A DNA stretch of 64,000 nt from Fodinibius sp034521915 (GCF_034521915.1 NZ_JAXHLU010000004.1:496001-560000); one strand, 5' to 3'; positions 53,216 to 61,830 are shown, counted from the first letter of the stretch. Made by a program: numbers and translations. The notes: generated from the letters alone by a model not told the origin.

Positions 53216-53875
53216 TTAAAAAATGGTTGAAGCTATTTCGGTTGCTAAATCAAAAAAGTTGAAAAACAGGTTTGGGTATATTCCAAAGAGTATTGAAAGT
53301 ACAGCGGTTCCCATCAGCGGAACGACCATAAACGGTGATGCTTCGGTGTGTCCTTCAAGTTCCGGTCCACCTTCTTTAAAGTAAGCTCTGTGGATGATTG
53401 GGAAGAAGTATCCCACGTTAAGTAATCCACTAATTATCAAAATAATAAGTGGAATTATCATGTTGCCATCAAGCACTCCCGAAGCTAGGTACCATTTACT
53501 AACAAATCCATTTATGGGCGGGATGCCGGCTAATCCCATCGATCCAATGGTAAAAGCGGCCATCGTCCACGGCATCACCCTGGCGATACCATTTAAGTTG
53601 CTAATATTCTTTTTATGTAGATTTACCATGATAGCTCCCGCACAGAAAAACAGGGTAATCTTCATAGTAGCGTGCGTAGAAATATGCATGATGCTACCGA
53701 TCAATCCTGTTTCGGTAAGCAGGGCTGCACCGAGCACGATGTAGGAAAGATGGCCCACGGTGGAATAAGCCAGCCGACGCTTTAGGTTGTCCTGGGCAAA
53801 GGCAAGTAGCGAAGCTACAATAATAGTGATTCCTGCCAGTACCATCAAAATTTCGTTGAGTCCGAATGTAGCCAT
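53216..53875 (-). CDS. MrpD/NuoM-like antiporter subunit, C-terminal half (split gene)
   Basis: A 219-residue fragment with the second half of a Proton_antipo_M protein: DNLKRRLAYSTVGHLSYIVLGAA (residues 29-51, in two halves), ISTHATMKITLFFCAGAI, and GLAGIPPINGFVSKW. Its ATG (53873-53875) overlaps the stop of the upstream half, TAATG. In the upstream frame the residues lead VGFIFRSQM; shifting frame at the overlap would give FIF..PDVMATFGL, like intact homologs. Thus it is either a gene split by a frameshift or a translationally coupled two-piece subunit. Confidence 0.75.
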   Translation of the reverse strand: MATFGLNEILMVLAGITIIVASLLAFAQDNLKRRLAYSTVGHLSYIVLGAALLTETGLIGSIMHISTHATMKITLFFCAGAIMVNLHKKNISNLNGIARVMPWTMAAFTIGSMGLAGIPPINGFVSKWYLASGVLDGNMIIPLIILIISGLLNVGYFFPIIHRAYFKEGGPELEGHTEASPFMVVPLMGTAVLSILFGIYPNLFFNFFDLATEIASTIF

Positions 53876-54693
53876 TACATCTGGGACCGAAAGATAAATC
53901 CAACGACGCGAATAACGCCAAAAACTCCGGATTTTACAACGGCTACGGCATGGAGCAAAGCGCTAACAGGAGTGGGAGCCGCCATAGCCGAAGGCAACCA
54001 GCTGTGCAGGGGCATGATGCCGGCTTTTACCCCAACGCCTCCTAAGAAGAGTAAGAAAATAGTTACCGCCATGGAATGTGAAAGTTCTACATCCCCAAAG
54101 ATACCGCCGGCCTGGAAATCGAGTGTGCCGGTAATAGAATAGGTAATTCCCGCTGCGGCAATGAGCAAGAGTCCGGCTGTAAGGGTATAGGTTAAATATT
54201 TTCGTCCTGCTGCAATGGCTTCTTTGTTTTCGCTGTGGATAACCAGCGGATAAGTAGCCAGCGTCAACATCTCGTAAAAGATGATGAACGTAAGCAGATT
54301 GCCGGAGAAGGCGATTCCGATGGTAGAAGACAGACAAACGGCGAAGCTGGCAAAATAACGGGTCTGCTTTTTCTCATTGTGACCTCGCATGTAGCCAATA
54401 GAATAAAACGACGTAAAAATCCATAATCCCGATGCAATGAGGGCAAAAAACACGCCAAAGGTATCGGCTTTGAGTACCAATGGCAGATCAGGGGCGATTT
54501 CGAGGAGCGTGAGTGTTACGGCTTCGCCTTCGAGGGCGGAGGGCACTAAGGTGAGTACCAGTATAAATTTGACGACTCCGGCTAGTATCGTCCAGAATTC
54601 GCGGAGATTTGGTTTATTTGAACTTAGCAAGATAAACGGCACCGTTGCCAGCGATACCAACACAGCTAATAAAGGAATATATGTAAGCTCCAT
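53875..54693 (-). CDS. MrpD/NuoM-like antiporter subunit, N-terminal half (split gene)
   Basis: A 272-residue first half of an MrpD-like subunit with about eight helices. Conserved features: NLLTFIIFYEMLTLATYPLV (Glu-bearing helix), MPLHSWLPSAMAAPTPVSA and LLHAVAVVKSGVFGVIRVV (Lys of the proton path). It stops at TAA 53875-53877 exactly where intact relatives continue. Together the halves make 491 residues, near the 499 of the intact neighbour at 54715. It follows that neighbour by 21 bases. Confidence 0.75.
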   Translation of the reverse strand: MELTYIPLLAVLVSLATVPFILLSSNKPNLREFWTILAGVVKFILVLTLVPSALEGEAVTLTLLEIAPDLPLVLKADTFGVFFALIASGLWIFTSFYSIGYMRGHNEKKQTRYFASFAVCLSSTIGIAFSGNLLTFIIFYEMLTLATYPLVIHSENKEAIAAGRKYLTYTLTAGLLLIAAAGITYSITGTLDFQAGGIFGDVELSHSMAVTIFLLFLGGVGVKAGIMPLHSWLPSAMAAPTPVSALLHAVAVVKSGVFGVIRVVGFIFRSQM

Positions 54694-54714
54694 GTTTCTA
54701 AATCAATACTTTGT

Positions 54715-56214
54715 TTAAAATCCTGCCGGAAACATTGTTACAATTATTTCGACGATATAGGCATTGAAAATTCCCACGACGAAAAGTCCGATGGCCATAA
54801 CGCTCATAGGAAACATCATACTGGCTGAAACTTCGTTCTTTTGAACGGGTGTCTGGGCCATCTCGGCGACTTCGCTTGCTTCGGGACTCTTCATATACAC
54901 TTTTTCGAGGATACGGAAGAAATAGACGGCATTGAGCAGTGAGCTGATCAGAATAACCGCTAAGAGCATCCAGCTGCTGTTTTCGATAGTGCCCAACGCG
55001 AGATACCACTTGCTAAAAAATCCAGCCAGCGGAGGTAAACCAACCATCGATACCGCTGCAGTTGTAAATGCGGCCATTGTCCATGGGTATTTTTTGCGGT
55101 AGCTGTCGTCAAATTTTGTAATGATTGAATGGCCTTCTTTCAGTCGCATGCTTCCCGAAACCAAAAATAAGAGTGCTTTCATTAAGGCGTGGTTAAGTAC
55201 GTGTAATATAGCACCAATAAATCCAAAGGGGTTGGCTAGGCTTAGTCCCATAATGATATATCCAATTTGGGAAACACTACTGTATGCCAACATCTTTTTG
55301 AGTTCACTTTGAGCAATAGCCATAATCGATCCGTAGAGAATGCCGATACCCGCAAAAATGCCAATGATAGTTGTTACGGGAAGTTGGGAATCAATGAGAT
55401 CAACGCCGAATAGGAAAAGTACAACTCGAAATAAAATATAGGCGGCTACCTTGGTGCCGATAGGTGCAATGATGGCCGAGGAAGTTGATGAGGCATAGGT
55501 GTATGAGTCGGGCAGCCAGCCGTGAAGGGGAAACAGTGCGGCCTTAACGCCAATCCCAATGATCATTAATATGAGTGCTACTATGACCGAGGAGTGGCCG
55601 ATAAATTGGGGCAGCATCTCATGCATATCAATTATGTTGAGCGTACCCGTAACGGTATATAAAAATCCAACGCCCAGCAGATACAGCGATCCGCCGACGG
55701 TACCAATAATCAAGTAGCGGAAAGCAGCGAACGGTGCTCGTTTTTCGCCGATGGCAATGAGGGCATAACTGGATAGTGAGGAGATCTCTAAAAAGACATA
55801 GAGATTAAAAAGATCACCGGTAAGCACCATGCCATTAAAGCCGAGCATCATCAGCATCACAACAGAAAAGTATCCCGTCTTTTTATGGGGAAACTCGGCC
55901 TCGCTGATCTTTTTAGAGTGAATAAGAACCAAGAAGGCAATGGCATTGATGACCAGCACGATAAATGCGGCCAGTCCGTCATATACAAACTCAATACCAA
56001 CGGGGGGCATCCATCCCCCAAAAAAGTACCGGATAGTTTCACCCGTTTGGATAAAATGAAGCATGCCATAAGCAGAAAACAGGGTGGCAATACCCGACCC
56101 TAGTAGGGCAAGATGCCAAGTAATATGTCGCTTCCACACTCCGATAACAGGAATGAGAATAGCGAAAAATATAAATACAATGGGGATTAAGGCCGGTATC
56201 TCGGATCCAATCAT
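54715..56214 (-). CDS. mnhD: Mrp/Mnh antiporter subunit D
   Basis: A 499-residue polytopic subunit homologous to NuoM/NuoN. Core signatures: FNLYVFLEISSLSSYALIA (Glu on helix 5), FPLHGWLPDSYTYASSTSSA, IGTKVAAYILFRVV (Lys) and ELKKMLAYSSVSQIGYIIMG, HALMKALLFL. It provides one of the proton/sodium paths of the Mrp complex. The start overlaps the stop of the C subunit by 4 bases (ATGA). Length matches the family. Confidence 0.92.
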   Translation of the reverse strand: MIGSEIPALIPIVFIFFAILIPVIGVWKRHITWHLALLGSGIATLFSAYGMLHFIQTGETIRYFFGGWMPPVGIEFVYDGLAAFIVLVINAIAFLVLIHSKKISEAEFPHKKTGYFSVVMLMMLGFNGMVLTGDLFNLYVFLEISSLSSYALIAIGEKRAPFAAFRYLIIGTVGGSLYLLGVGFLYTVTGTLNIIDMHEMLPQFIGHSSVIVALILMIIGIGVKAALFPLHGWLPDSYTYASSTSSAIIAPIGTKVAAYILFRVVLFLFGVDLIDSQLPVTTIIGIFAGIGILYGSIMAIAQSELKKMLAYSSVSQIGYIIMGLSLANPFGFIGAILHVLNHALMKALLFLVSGSMRLKEGHSIITKFDDSYRKKYPWTMAAFTTAAVSMVGLPPLAGFFSKWYLALGTIENSSWMLLAVILISSLLNAVYFFRILEKVYMKSPEASEVAEMAQTPVQKNEVSASMMFPMSVMAIGLFVVGIFNAYIVEIIVTMFPAGF

Positions 56215-56588
56215 TGAATCTTATCTAAAATTTCTTCTTCGTTGAGAGTTTCGTAGCGGTTGTAGATGGTGACGATTAAAGCTAAGGCCACGCCCAGCGT
56301 TGCTACCCCCACCACAATGGCAGTGAGCATGAGCGTATGTGGCAGTGCATTCATATAGTTGGCGGCTTCGCTCACGGGTAACCCCTCCATTTTGACGGGC
56401 ACGGTAGCACCGTCTTTCATTGCTACGGATACAAAAAACAGGATTACGGCTGCCTGAAAAATGGAAAGTCCAATCGTTTTCTTAACAAGATTTTTCTTCA
56501 GAAGCATGCCGTACAGCCCGATTGCCAACAAAATAATGGTAAACCAATAGGCGTAATGGCCCATGAAAAAATCAAGCATAGTCTTCAC
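56211..56588 (-). CDS. mnhC: Mrp/Mnh antiporter subunit C (NuoK-like)
   Basis: A 125-residue three-helix subunit. The family pattern is seen in IGLYGMLLKKNLVKKTIGLSI and LPHTLMLTAIVVGVATLGVALALIVTIY, as in NuoK/MnhC. It overlaps subunit B by 17 bases and subunit D by 4, so expression is coupled. ATG start; internal operon gene. Confidence 0.9.
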   Translation of the reverse strand: MKTMLDFFMGHYAYWFTIILLAIGLYGMLLKKNLVKKTIGLSIFQAAVILFFVSVAMKDGATVPVKMEGLPVSEAANYMNALPHTLMLTAIVVGVATLGVALALIVTIYNRYETLNEEEILDKIQ

Positions 56589-57012
56589 CTTTTACCATGT
56601 TATCATAAATAAGTACCAGTACCGTCATTACAGTGATGCCAATACCCAGTTCAATAATTAAAATACCCCAGTACCGTAGGTCTGCGGGTTCGAGTCCGGG
56701 AATGGGCAATTGTTCATAATCCAGAAAATATCCGCCGTATATAAGGGCTACCAATCCGGTGCCGAAATAGATGAGCACGCCAAGGGCTGCATAGGGCGTC
56801 GCAAGGTAATCCTTGAATTGTATTTTGGCGATTTCGGTCCCACCAGCAATCCGGATTAACAGTAACGAGGCTGCCAGCAGGGTACCGCCCTGAAATCCAC
56901 CACCGGGCGAATAATGCCCGTGAAAGATTACATAAAAGCCAAATAGCATGATATATGGACTCAAAAATCGAGAGCCCAGCAAAATAATGGGACTGTGTTG
57001 TTTATTCGTCAT
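56572..57012 (-). CDS. mnhB: Mrp/Mnh antiporter subunit B
   Basis: A 146-residue membrane subunit. The signature SPYIMLFGFYVIFHGHYSPG followed by GGFQGGTLLAASLLL (about residues 18-50) is the classic MnhB motif of this family. Overlaps the upstream MbhE-like gene by 11 bases and the C subunit by 17. Typically essential for assembly of the antiporter. A tRNA-like T-loop string at 56687 lies inside this gene and is coincidental. Confidence 0.92.
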   Translation of the reverse strand: MTNKQHSPIILLGSRFLSPYIMLFGFYVIFHGHYSPGGGFQGGTLLAASLLLIRIAGGTEIAKIQFKDYLATPYAALGVLIYFGTGLVALIYGGYFLDYEQLPIPGLEPADLRYWGILIIELGIGITVMTVLVLIYDNMVKGEDYA

Positions 57013-57310
57013 CTTTGCGCCCCCGTTTTCTTAACAGCAAGAAGCAAATAATGCCCGCTGTGAAAATTACAATCTGCTCTCCGAGCGTATCAATGCTACG
57101 ATAATCCCCTAACACTACTGTTACAATATTGGGTGTGTGGGCATCATTGTAGGCTTCTTGGATGTAGTAATTGCCTGGCACTTCGGTACCTGTAATACTT
57201 ACCTCCTGATTCATCCGATTATCGGGGTTGCCCCGAAGTGGCAGGTCGGAAGCAGCATAAAGCAGCACCAACGTAAAAATTAGGATTACAAGTAATTTTA
57301 AGTACTTCAA
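57002..57310 (-). CDS. MbhE/MrpA-C-terminal-like small membrane subunit
   Basis: A 102-residue subunit with an N-terminal helix, an extracytoplasmic segment (NYYIQEAYNDAHTPNIVTVV) and a C-terminal helix. The string VLGDYRSIDTLGEQIVIFTAGI matches the DxRxxDTLGE motif of MrpA C-terminal domains and MbhE subunits, so this is that piece as a stand-alone protein. It overlaps the DUF4040 gene by 4 bases and mnhB by 11. Confidence 0.8.
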   Translation of the reverse strand: MKYLKLLVILIFTLVLLYAASDLPLRGNPDNRMNQEVSITGTEVPGNYYIQEAYNDAHTPNIVTVVLGDYRSIDTLGEQIVIFTAGIICFLLLRKRGRKDDE

Positions 57311-57552
57311 TCTACTGTGGTAAATTTAGTTTGATAAATTGCTATGACGAGTAAGATACCGGTGACACCGGCGCCCACTACAGCTTCGGTAAAACCTACA
57401 TCTACAGCACCCATAACGGTAAATAGCAGAGCCATTAAAAAACTAAAAATAGTGAGCATTACCACTGCAATAAGCAGGTCATCGGCCTCTAATGCGATGT
57501 AAGCAGTCGTCAGTAAAAATAAAAATAGAATGAGTTCGAGTTCCCAGTACAT
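57307..57552 (-). CDS. DUF4040/MbhD-like antiporter subunit
   Basis: An 81-residue three-helix protein (AYIALEADDLLIAVVMLTIF, DVGFTEAVVGAGVTGILLVI). The VGFTEAVVGAG motif is characteristic of the DUF4040 piece of MrpA and of MbhD. With the next gene it replaces the C-terminal end of a full MrpA. Starts 6 bases after mnhG stops. Confidence 0.82.
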   Translation of the reverse strand: MYWELELILFLFLLTTAYIALEADDLLIAVVMLTIFSFLMALLFTVMGAVDVGFTEAVVGAGVTGILLVIAIYQTKFTTVD

Positions 57553-57558
57553 TAAGAT

Positions 57559-57876
57559 CTACTCTTTTTTGTTATCGAGAAAGCGCGGTTTAAGTCCTGA
57601 CTCATGTGCTGCTCGGGCCAGGGCATGTGCTCCAATGGGATTGGCCAGCATGATAAAAAGTAAAACCAGGAACAGTTTGCCGCTGTTGATAGTGAGTCCT
57701 TCAAAAATAATAAGTCCGATGATAATGAGCATCATCCCCAGCGTATCACTTTTGCTGGTGGCATGGGTACGGGAATAGAAATCAGGCAGCCGAATGGTGC
57801 CAATGCTTCCTATCAGCAGGAAGAAAATTCCCAACACCACAAAAATGATCGTTAATATTGAGCTAATGTTAATCAT
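57559..57876 (-). CDS. mnhG: Mrp/Mnh antiporter subunit G
   Basis: A 105-residue three-helix subunit with the signature GTIRLPDFYSRTHATSKSDT followed by LGMMLIIIGL, and a C-terminal ANPIGAHALARAAH. Of the possible starts I choose the ATG at 57876, which overlaps the subunit F stop by 8 bases (ATGATTAA); the upstream in-frame start would extend into mnhF and add residues not typical of the family. Confidence 0.88.
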   Translation of the reverse strand: MINISSILTIIFVVLGIFFLLIGSIGTIRLPDFYSRTHATSKSDTLGMMLIIIGLIIFEGLTINSGKLFLVLLFIMLANPIGAHALARAAHESGLKPRFLDNKKE

Positions 57877-58144
57877 CGAAGCGTACCTTGGTTGTTGTGA
57901 AGTATTTTGCAATGGTTAGCGATCCAATAAATCCTAGAATAGCATAGGCCAGCGTAATATCAATAAACATGCCAATGCGTCCATACAAGTAGCCAATAAG
58001 GCAAATGAGGACAATTGTTTTAGTAGCGATGGCATTGGTAGCAACGAGACGATCAAATACAGTTGGTCCCTTGATTACGCGGTAAGCGGGCACTGCTATA
58101 ATGGCCGTTAAAATTACTGCACTGTACAGAAAAAATTCTTCCAT
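57869..58144 (-). CDS. mnhF: Mrp/Mnh antiporter subunit F
   Basis: A 91-residue three-helix subunit with the family strings YRVIKGPTVFDRLVATNAIA and DITLAYAILGFIGSLTIAKY. Its start overlaps the mnhE stop by one base (TAATG). Essential partner of E and G in cation transport by Mrp complexes. Confidence 0.9.
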   Translation of the reverse strand: MEEFFLYSAVILTAIIAVPAYRVIKGPTVFDRLVATNAIATKTIVLICLIGYLYGRIGMFIDITLAYAILGFIGSLTIAKYFTTTKVRFDD

Positions 58145-58698
58145 TAGAGTTCCTCCTTACTTTCAAGTACTTCGAAATCCGAAACGACAGAATGTTTTTC
58201 GTTCGTAAATAACCGTAATACTTGTTGGGGCATTTTGTCGCTGGCTATACCTTCGAATGAGGTAGGGGTGATCGCGTGTACAATAAATTCATCGCCATTA
58301 ATATCAACGGTTAGTGTTCCGGGTGTTAGGGTAATCGAATTACCTAATATTACCTTACAATGTGGATTTGGGAAATCAACTTTGAATCGTACAACGGATG
58401 TTTGGATAGGAAGCGAAGGACTCAATAAAATTTTTGCTACCTCTATTCCAGAGATAATAATCTGTACGAACAGCCAGGAAAAGTAGTAAGGTACGTAAAA
58501 GAAACGCATATCCTTAAGGACGTCGGTTTCATTCTCATAAAAAGAGAAAGTTTTCAGTTTATGGTTGATCCCCATAACGATGCCGACGCTTACAACACCC
58601 ATTATTGTGTGGACAACATCAAAGAAACCACTCATGAGATACCAAAATCCCATTAAGCTCAAAAAGGATACAACTAAACTTTGAATTGATAACTTCAA
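58144..58698 (-). CDS. mnhE: Mrp/Mnh antiporter subunit E
   Basis: A 184-residue subunit and the first gene of the operon. Two or three N-terminal helices are followed by a cytoplasmic domain with KVILGNSITLTPGTLTVDIN (the MnhE signature, about 115-134) and HAITPTSFEG. The operon order E-F-G-DUF4040-MbhE-B-C-D-D'(split)-small-D'' is unlike the classical mrpA-G order. ATG start; upstream 266-base gap shows no clear promoter. Confidence 0.9.
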   Translation of the reverse strand: MKLSIQSLVVSFLSLMGFWYLMSGFFDVVHTIMGVVSVGIVMGINHKLKTFSFYENETDVLKDMRFFYVPYYFSWLFVQIIISGIEVAKILLSPSLPIQTSVVRFKVDFPNPHCKVILGNSITLTPGTLTVDINGDEFIVHAITPTSFEGIASDKMPQQVLRLFTNEKHSVVSDFEVLESKEEL

Positions 58699-58964
58699 AA
58701 TGCAGATCAGTTATATGGCGGTTACAAATATGCGGCTCCTAAAATATCAAAAAAGGGGAATATCCCGAAATGAAATCTATCTCATATAGTGGAGATAAAA
58801 AAATTCAGTAATTTTATTAGGGCCAACTCAAATGCTGAGTACAATTTCTGAAAGGAGAATATAAACTGTGATTCAGATTTCCAAAAGGATAAAAGACGAG
58901 TAGACTGGATTTTTTTTAAAAGTTGTAAATGGCCAATGAGCAGAACTGCAGAGGCTTAAAACTG

Positions 58965-59972
58965 TTACTGTGCAATAGAAGGATTTGATATGGTTCCTTT
59001 TAATTTGAGGATGATCTGGTCATCTTTTTTAGGGAGTGAAGTATCCAAAAGTTGCTCAATATTGGACAACACATTTTTGAGCCTATCTGAAAAATCAGAG
59101 AGTGAAACTTCTACATTGTGTATCGGCGAATCCTTAAGTGGTTGTGCAATTTTTAGTGATCCCGAAGCGGTAAGCAAAGCCAAATCAGATTTGAGATTTG
59201 CATTCAGGATTAGGATATCAGCAGAGGTGCCGGGTTGGGTGTTGAGTTGCGCGTAGTCGAAGGGAATGCTATCGCTGTCGTATCCAAATCCTTTAATGAA
59301 GAAGTTGTATTTTTGCTGGAATGATTCTGGAGGTGTCCACGTCAGTGAATCCAATTGAATATTGTGTTTTCCTTCTAACCAGAAGTTTGTTTGAGCATCT
59401 GAAATAGATCCCGTGTATCGTAGCTGTTGCGTTTTAACTTTGGTAAGAAAAGTGTTTGGTAGCGAAAAGGTAATATTTGGACTTTCTATTTCGAGCGAAT
59501 GCTTGTTTTGAAAAGGAGTGCCATTTATGGCATTTGCAAGTCCGTCAAGTGCATTACCACGATAGGAAATATTTATGGCGTCGGATTTTATTTCTTGTCG
59601 GGCTGATCGGTTGGTATATGAAGGTGATACAGCTGTAATAAAAGCACTGTCTAATTGATTGAGTCCATATTCGGCACCGAAAAAATAGATATTGAGGAAA
59701 TCCCAATATCCTATATCGAACGTAAGTTGATTGGAACGCTCAATATGATCGCCAAAGATTATTGTCAGATCGCTGATGCTAACATCCGCCGAAAATGGAG
59801 TAATATCAATGCTGGAATATTTTATTGATAACGTTTCTTCCTGTTCATCGTATTCCTGCAGGGTTTCATCAATTTGTTGCTCGGCTCGTGAGGCAGCTAT
59901 ATAATGATAGCCGACGATCACAATCAGAAGTGCCAGAAACCCGAAGAGATAGTATTTTTTCTTTTTTGTCAT
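58965..59972 (-). CDS. Membrane-anchored AsmA/DUF748-like protein
   Basis: A 335-residue protein with one N-terminal helix (YYLFGFLALLIVIVGYHYIAA, split 7-27) and a long beta-rich periplasmic part (YSSIDITPFSADVSISDLTI, NITFSLPNTFL, SGSLKIAQPLKD). The layout resembles AsmA-like or DUF748 envelope proteins that form lipid-transfer-type grooves, but the match is by pattern only. ATG start; a single gene between the antiporter operon and a toxin-antitoxin pair. Confidence 0.6.
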   Translation of the reverse strand: MTKKKKYYLFGFLALLIVIVGYHYIAASRAEQQIDETLQEYDEQEETLSIKYSSIDITPFSADVSISDLTIIFGDHIERSNQLTFDIGYWDFLNIYFFGAEYGLNQLDSAFITAVSPSYTNRSARQEIKSDAINISYRGNALDGLANAINGTPFQNKHSLEIESPNITFSLPNTFLTKVKTQQLRYTGSISDAQTNFWLEGKHNIQLDSLTWTPPESFQQKYNFFIKGFGYDSDSIPFDYAQLNTQPGTSADILILNANLKSDLALLTASGSLKIAQPLKDSPIHNVEVSLSDFSDRLKNVLSNIEQLLDTSLPKKDDQIILKLKGTISNPSIAQ

Positions 59973-60004
59973 ATTATTAATACTACAGAGTATTAGGAAT
60001 AGGC

Positions 60005-60295
60005 TTAACGATTTTGTTGTCGGTGATCTAATATAGTATACACTTGGATCGTGTCATTGTTAATTTCATAAATTACGGAATGATGTTTTGTTATGGGAGC
60101 TTTTCTTAGCTTGGGATGTTTTTGAGAGGCCGGATATAGTTTTGGAAAATGAAGAACAAGCTCTTCGAACTTATGAAGCTTCTTTAAAAAGTTCTGGACT
60201 TCTTTCTTACTCCACTTTTCTAACAAATATTTTTTGATAGATTGGATCTTCTTCGATGATTCCATTGACCAAATCACTTTTCGTGAGTTAGTCAT
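60005..60295 (-). CDS. RelE/ParE-superfamily toxin
   Basis: A 96-residue small basic protein. The ParE/RelE pattern shows as a helical N-terminal half (KIQSIKKYLLEKWSKKEVQN), the strand-rich HHSVIYEINNDTIQVYTILD and a terminal HRQQNR. Family members are mRNA interferases or gyrase poisons; the mechanism here is not decidable. It overlaps the preceding antitoxin ORF by 8 bases, the standard antitoxin-first order. Confidence 0.82.
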   Translation of the reverse strand: MTNSRKVIWSMESSKKIQSIKKYLLEKWSKKEVQNFLKKLHKFEELVLHFPKLYPASQKHPKLRKAPITKHHSVIYEINNDTIQVYTILDHRQQNR

Positions 60296-60503
60296 GCTGC
60301 TTCCAAAATTCTTTGCTGCTTAAAGTATTTCCTTTGCTAAAATCGCTTTTTCCCTTTGAAATAGATTTTTTTTCACTTTTAGAAAGATTATCGAACCAAT
60401 CTTCTGAAGAAGCGTCTTTAATAAGTTTCAGTATTTCTAACAGCTCTTCATTTTCAGGCTTAGAGATCCACTCTATTACTTCTTCTTTTACTGCGTTATC
60501 CAT
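60288..60503 (-). CDS. Antitoxin partner of the RelE/ParE toxin
   Basis: A 71-residue acidic, lysine-serine rich protein (EWISKPENEELLEILKLIKD, KSEKKSISKGKSDFSKG), first in the pair. No ribbon-helix-helix or MazE motif is obvious by eye; the call rests on its size, charge and 8-base overlap with the toxin. It may also bind its own promoter. Confidence 0.7.
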   Translation of the reverse strand: MDNAVKEEVIEWISKPENEELLEILKLIKDASSEDWFDNLSKSEKKSISKGKSDFSKGNTLSSKEFWKQHD

Positions 60504-60567
60504 TACGAGATGGTTTTATTATCAATTATAATCATGATAATAAATTTCACTTTAACAAGCAGAAGAC

Positions 60568-61830
60568 TTAGTTACTACTAAGCTTTGAAAGAATTTCTTC
60601 AAAGGTATAGCTTTCTTCTTCGCTGGCTTTCATGTTCCGAAGCGTGAATTTACCCTCGGCCAGTTCGTTGCCGCCCACAATAATAACATGACGCGCATTC
60701 TCGCGGTCAGCATCTTTCATCTGTGCTTTGATGGAGCGACCGATATAGTCCATGGAGGCAGAGAGTCCGGCCTTGCGTAGCTTCGGCAGATGTTTAATTC
60801 CCCACTTTCGAGCTTCTTCACCTAATGTGACGATGTAAACATCCAGCATTTCTTTTTCAACAAGATCAATACCGAGCTCTTCGCAAGCAATGAACAGGCG
60901 CTCCATACCGGCTGCAAATCCCACGGCAGGGGTATGCTGTCCGCCGATTTCTTCAATTAGCAGATCGTAACGTCCGCCGCCGCCGAGCGCATCTTGGGCA
61001 CCTAAATCGGGACTAATAAGCTCAAAAGCGGTGCGCGTGTAGTAATCGAGACCGCGCACCAAGTGAGGATCTTCTTCGAAGGGGATTTCCAATTCTTGCA
61101 GCAGCTCTTTAACGCGGGCGTAGTGAGCTTCTGTTTCTTCCGTAAGGAAGTCCGTAATTACCGGTGCGTCTTCAATAAACGGTTGATCCTCTACTTCTTT
61201 GGAATCCAGAATACGCAATGGATTTTTTTCGAAGCGTTCCTTGGAAATCTCGCTTATCTTATCGAGATGGGGACGAAAATAATCTTTAAGTGCATCAGTA
61301 TAAGCCTTTCGACTATCGGGATCTCCTACAGAGTTAATCTTCAGAGAGGTATTGCTGATGCCGACGCGATCGTAAATTGACATCATAAGCGCAATAATAT
61401 CCACGTCGGCAGCGGGATCATCGGCCCCAATAATTTCGGCCCCGAACTGGTGGAACTGGCGCTGTCGACCTTTTTGAGGTTTTTCGGCGCGGAACATCGG
61501 TCCGATGTAGTATAGATTTTGCGTGCCACCGCGTTGTTCCAGGTGGTGTTCAACAAATGCGCGTGCTACGGGTGCAGTGCACTCTGGACGCAGGACGTAC
61601 TGGTCATCACCGCGTTCAAAGGCGAACATTTCTTTGGAAACGATATCGGTAAGTTGACCCACGCCACGAGCGATGAGCTCGGTCTGCTCCATGATGGGCG
61701 TACGGATCTCCTCAAAGTTAAACTTTTTGGCCTCTTCGTGGATGATGCGTTCCAGTGCTTGCCATTTTTTTACTTCGCCGGGCAGGATATCCACCATCCC
61801 CACATGCGTGCTAAAAGTCGGTTGCGCCAT
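60568..61830 (-). CDS. hisS: Histidyl-tRNA synthetase
   Basis: A 420-residue class II synthetase that charges tRNA-His. Motif 1 region RTPIMEQTELIARGVG (about 43-58), motif 2 YYIGPMFRAEKPQKGRQRQF (about 106-125) with FHQFGAEIIG, histidine-specific strings LVRGLDYYTRTAFE and GGGGRYDLL, motif 3 PAVGFAAGMERL. The anticodon-binding domain closes the protein (YIVTLGEEARKWGIK, HVIIVGGNELAEG). ATG start. Confidence 0.96.
   Translation of the reverse strand: MAQPTFSTHVGMVDILPGEVKKWQALERIIHEEAKKFNFEEIRTPIMEQTELIARGVGQLTDIVSKEMFAFERGDDQYVLRPECTAPVARAFVEHHLEQRGGTQNLYYIGPMFRAEKPQKGRQRQFHQFGAEIIGADDPAADVDIIALMMSIYDRVGISNTSLKINSVGDPDSRKAYTDALKDYFRPHLDKISEISKERFEKNPLRILDSKEVEDQPFIEDAPVITDFLTEETEAHYARVKELLQELEIPFEEDPHLVRGLDYYTRTAFELISPDLGAQDALGGGGRYDLLIEEIGGQHTPAVGFAAGMERLFIACEELGIDLVEKEMLDVYIVTLGEEARKWGIKHLPKLRKAGLSASMDYIGRSIKAQMKDADRENARHVIIVGGNELAEGKFTLRNMKASEEESYTFEEILSKLSSN

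Noticed and set aside
56687..56697. GGTTCGAGTCC, a tRNA T-loop-like string
   Set aside because: It lies inside the mnhB coding sequence and no acceptor or anticodon stems can be built around it.
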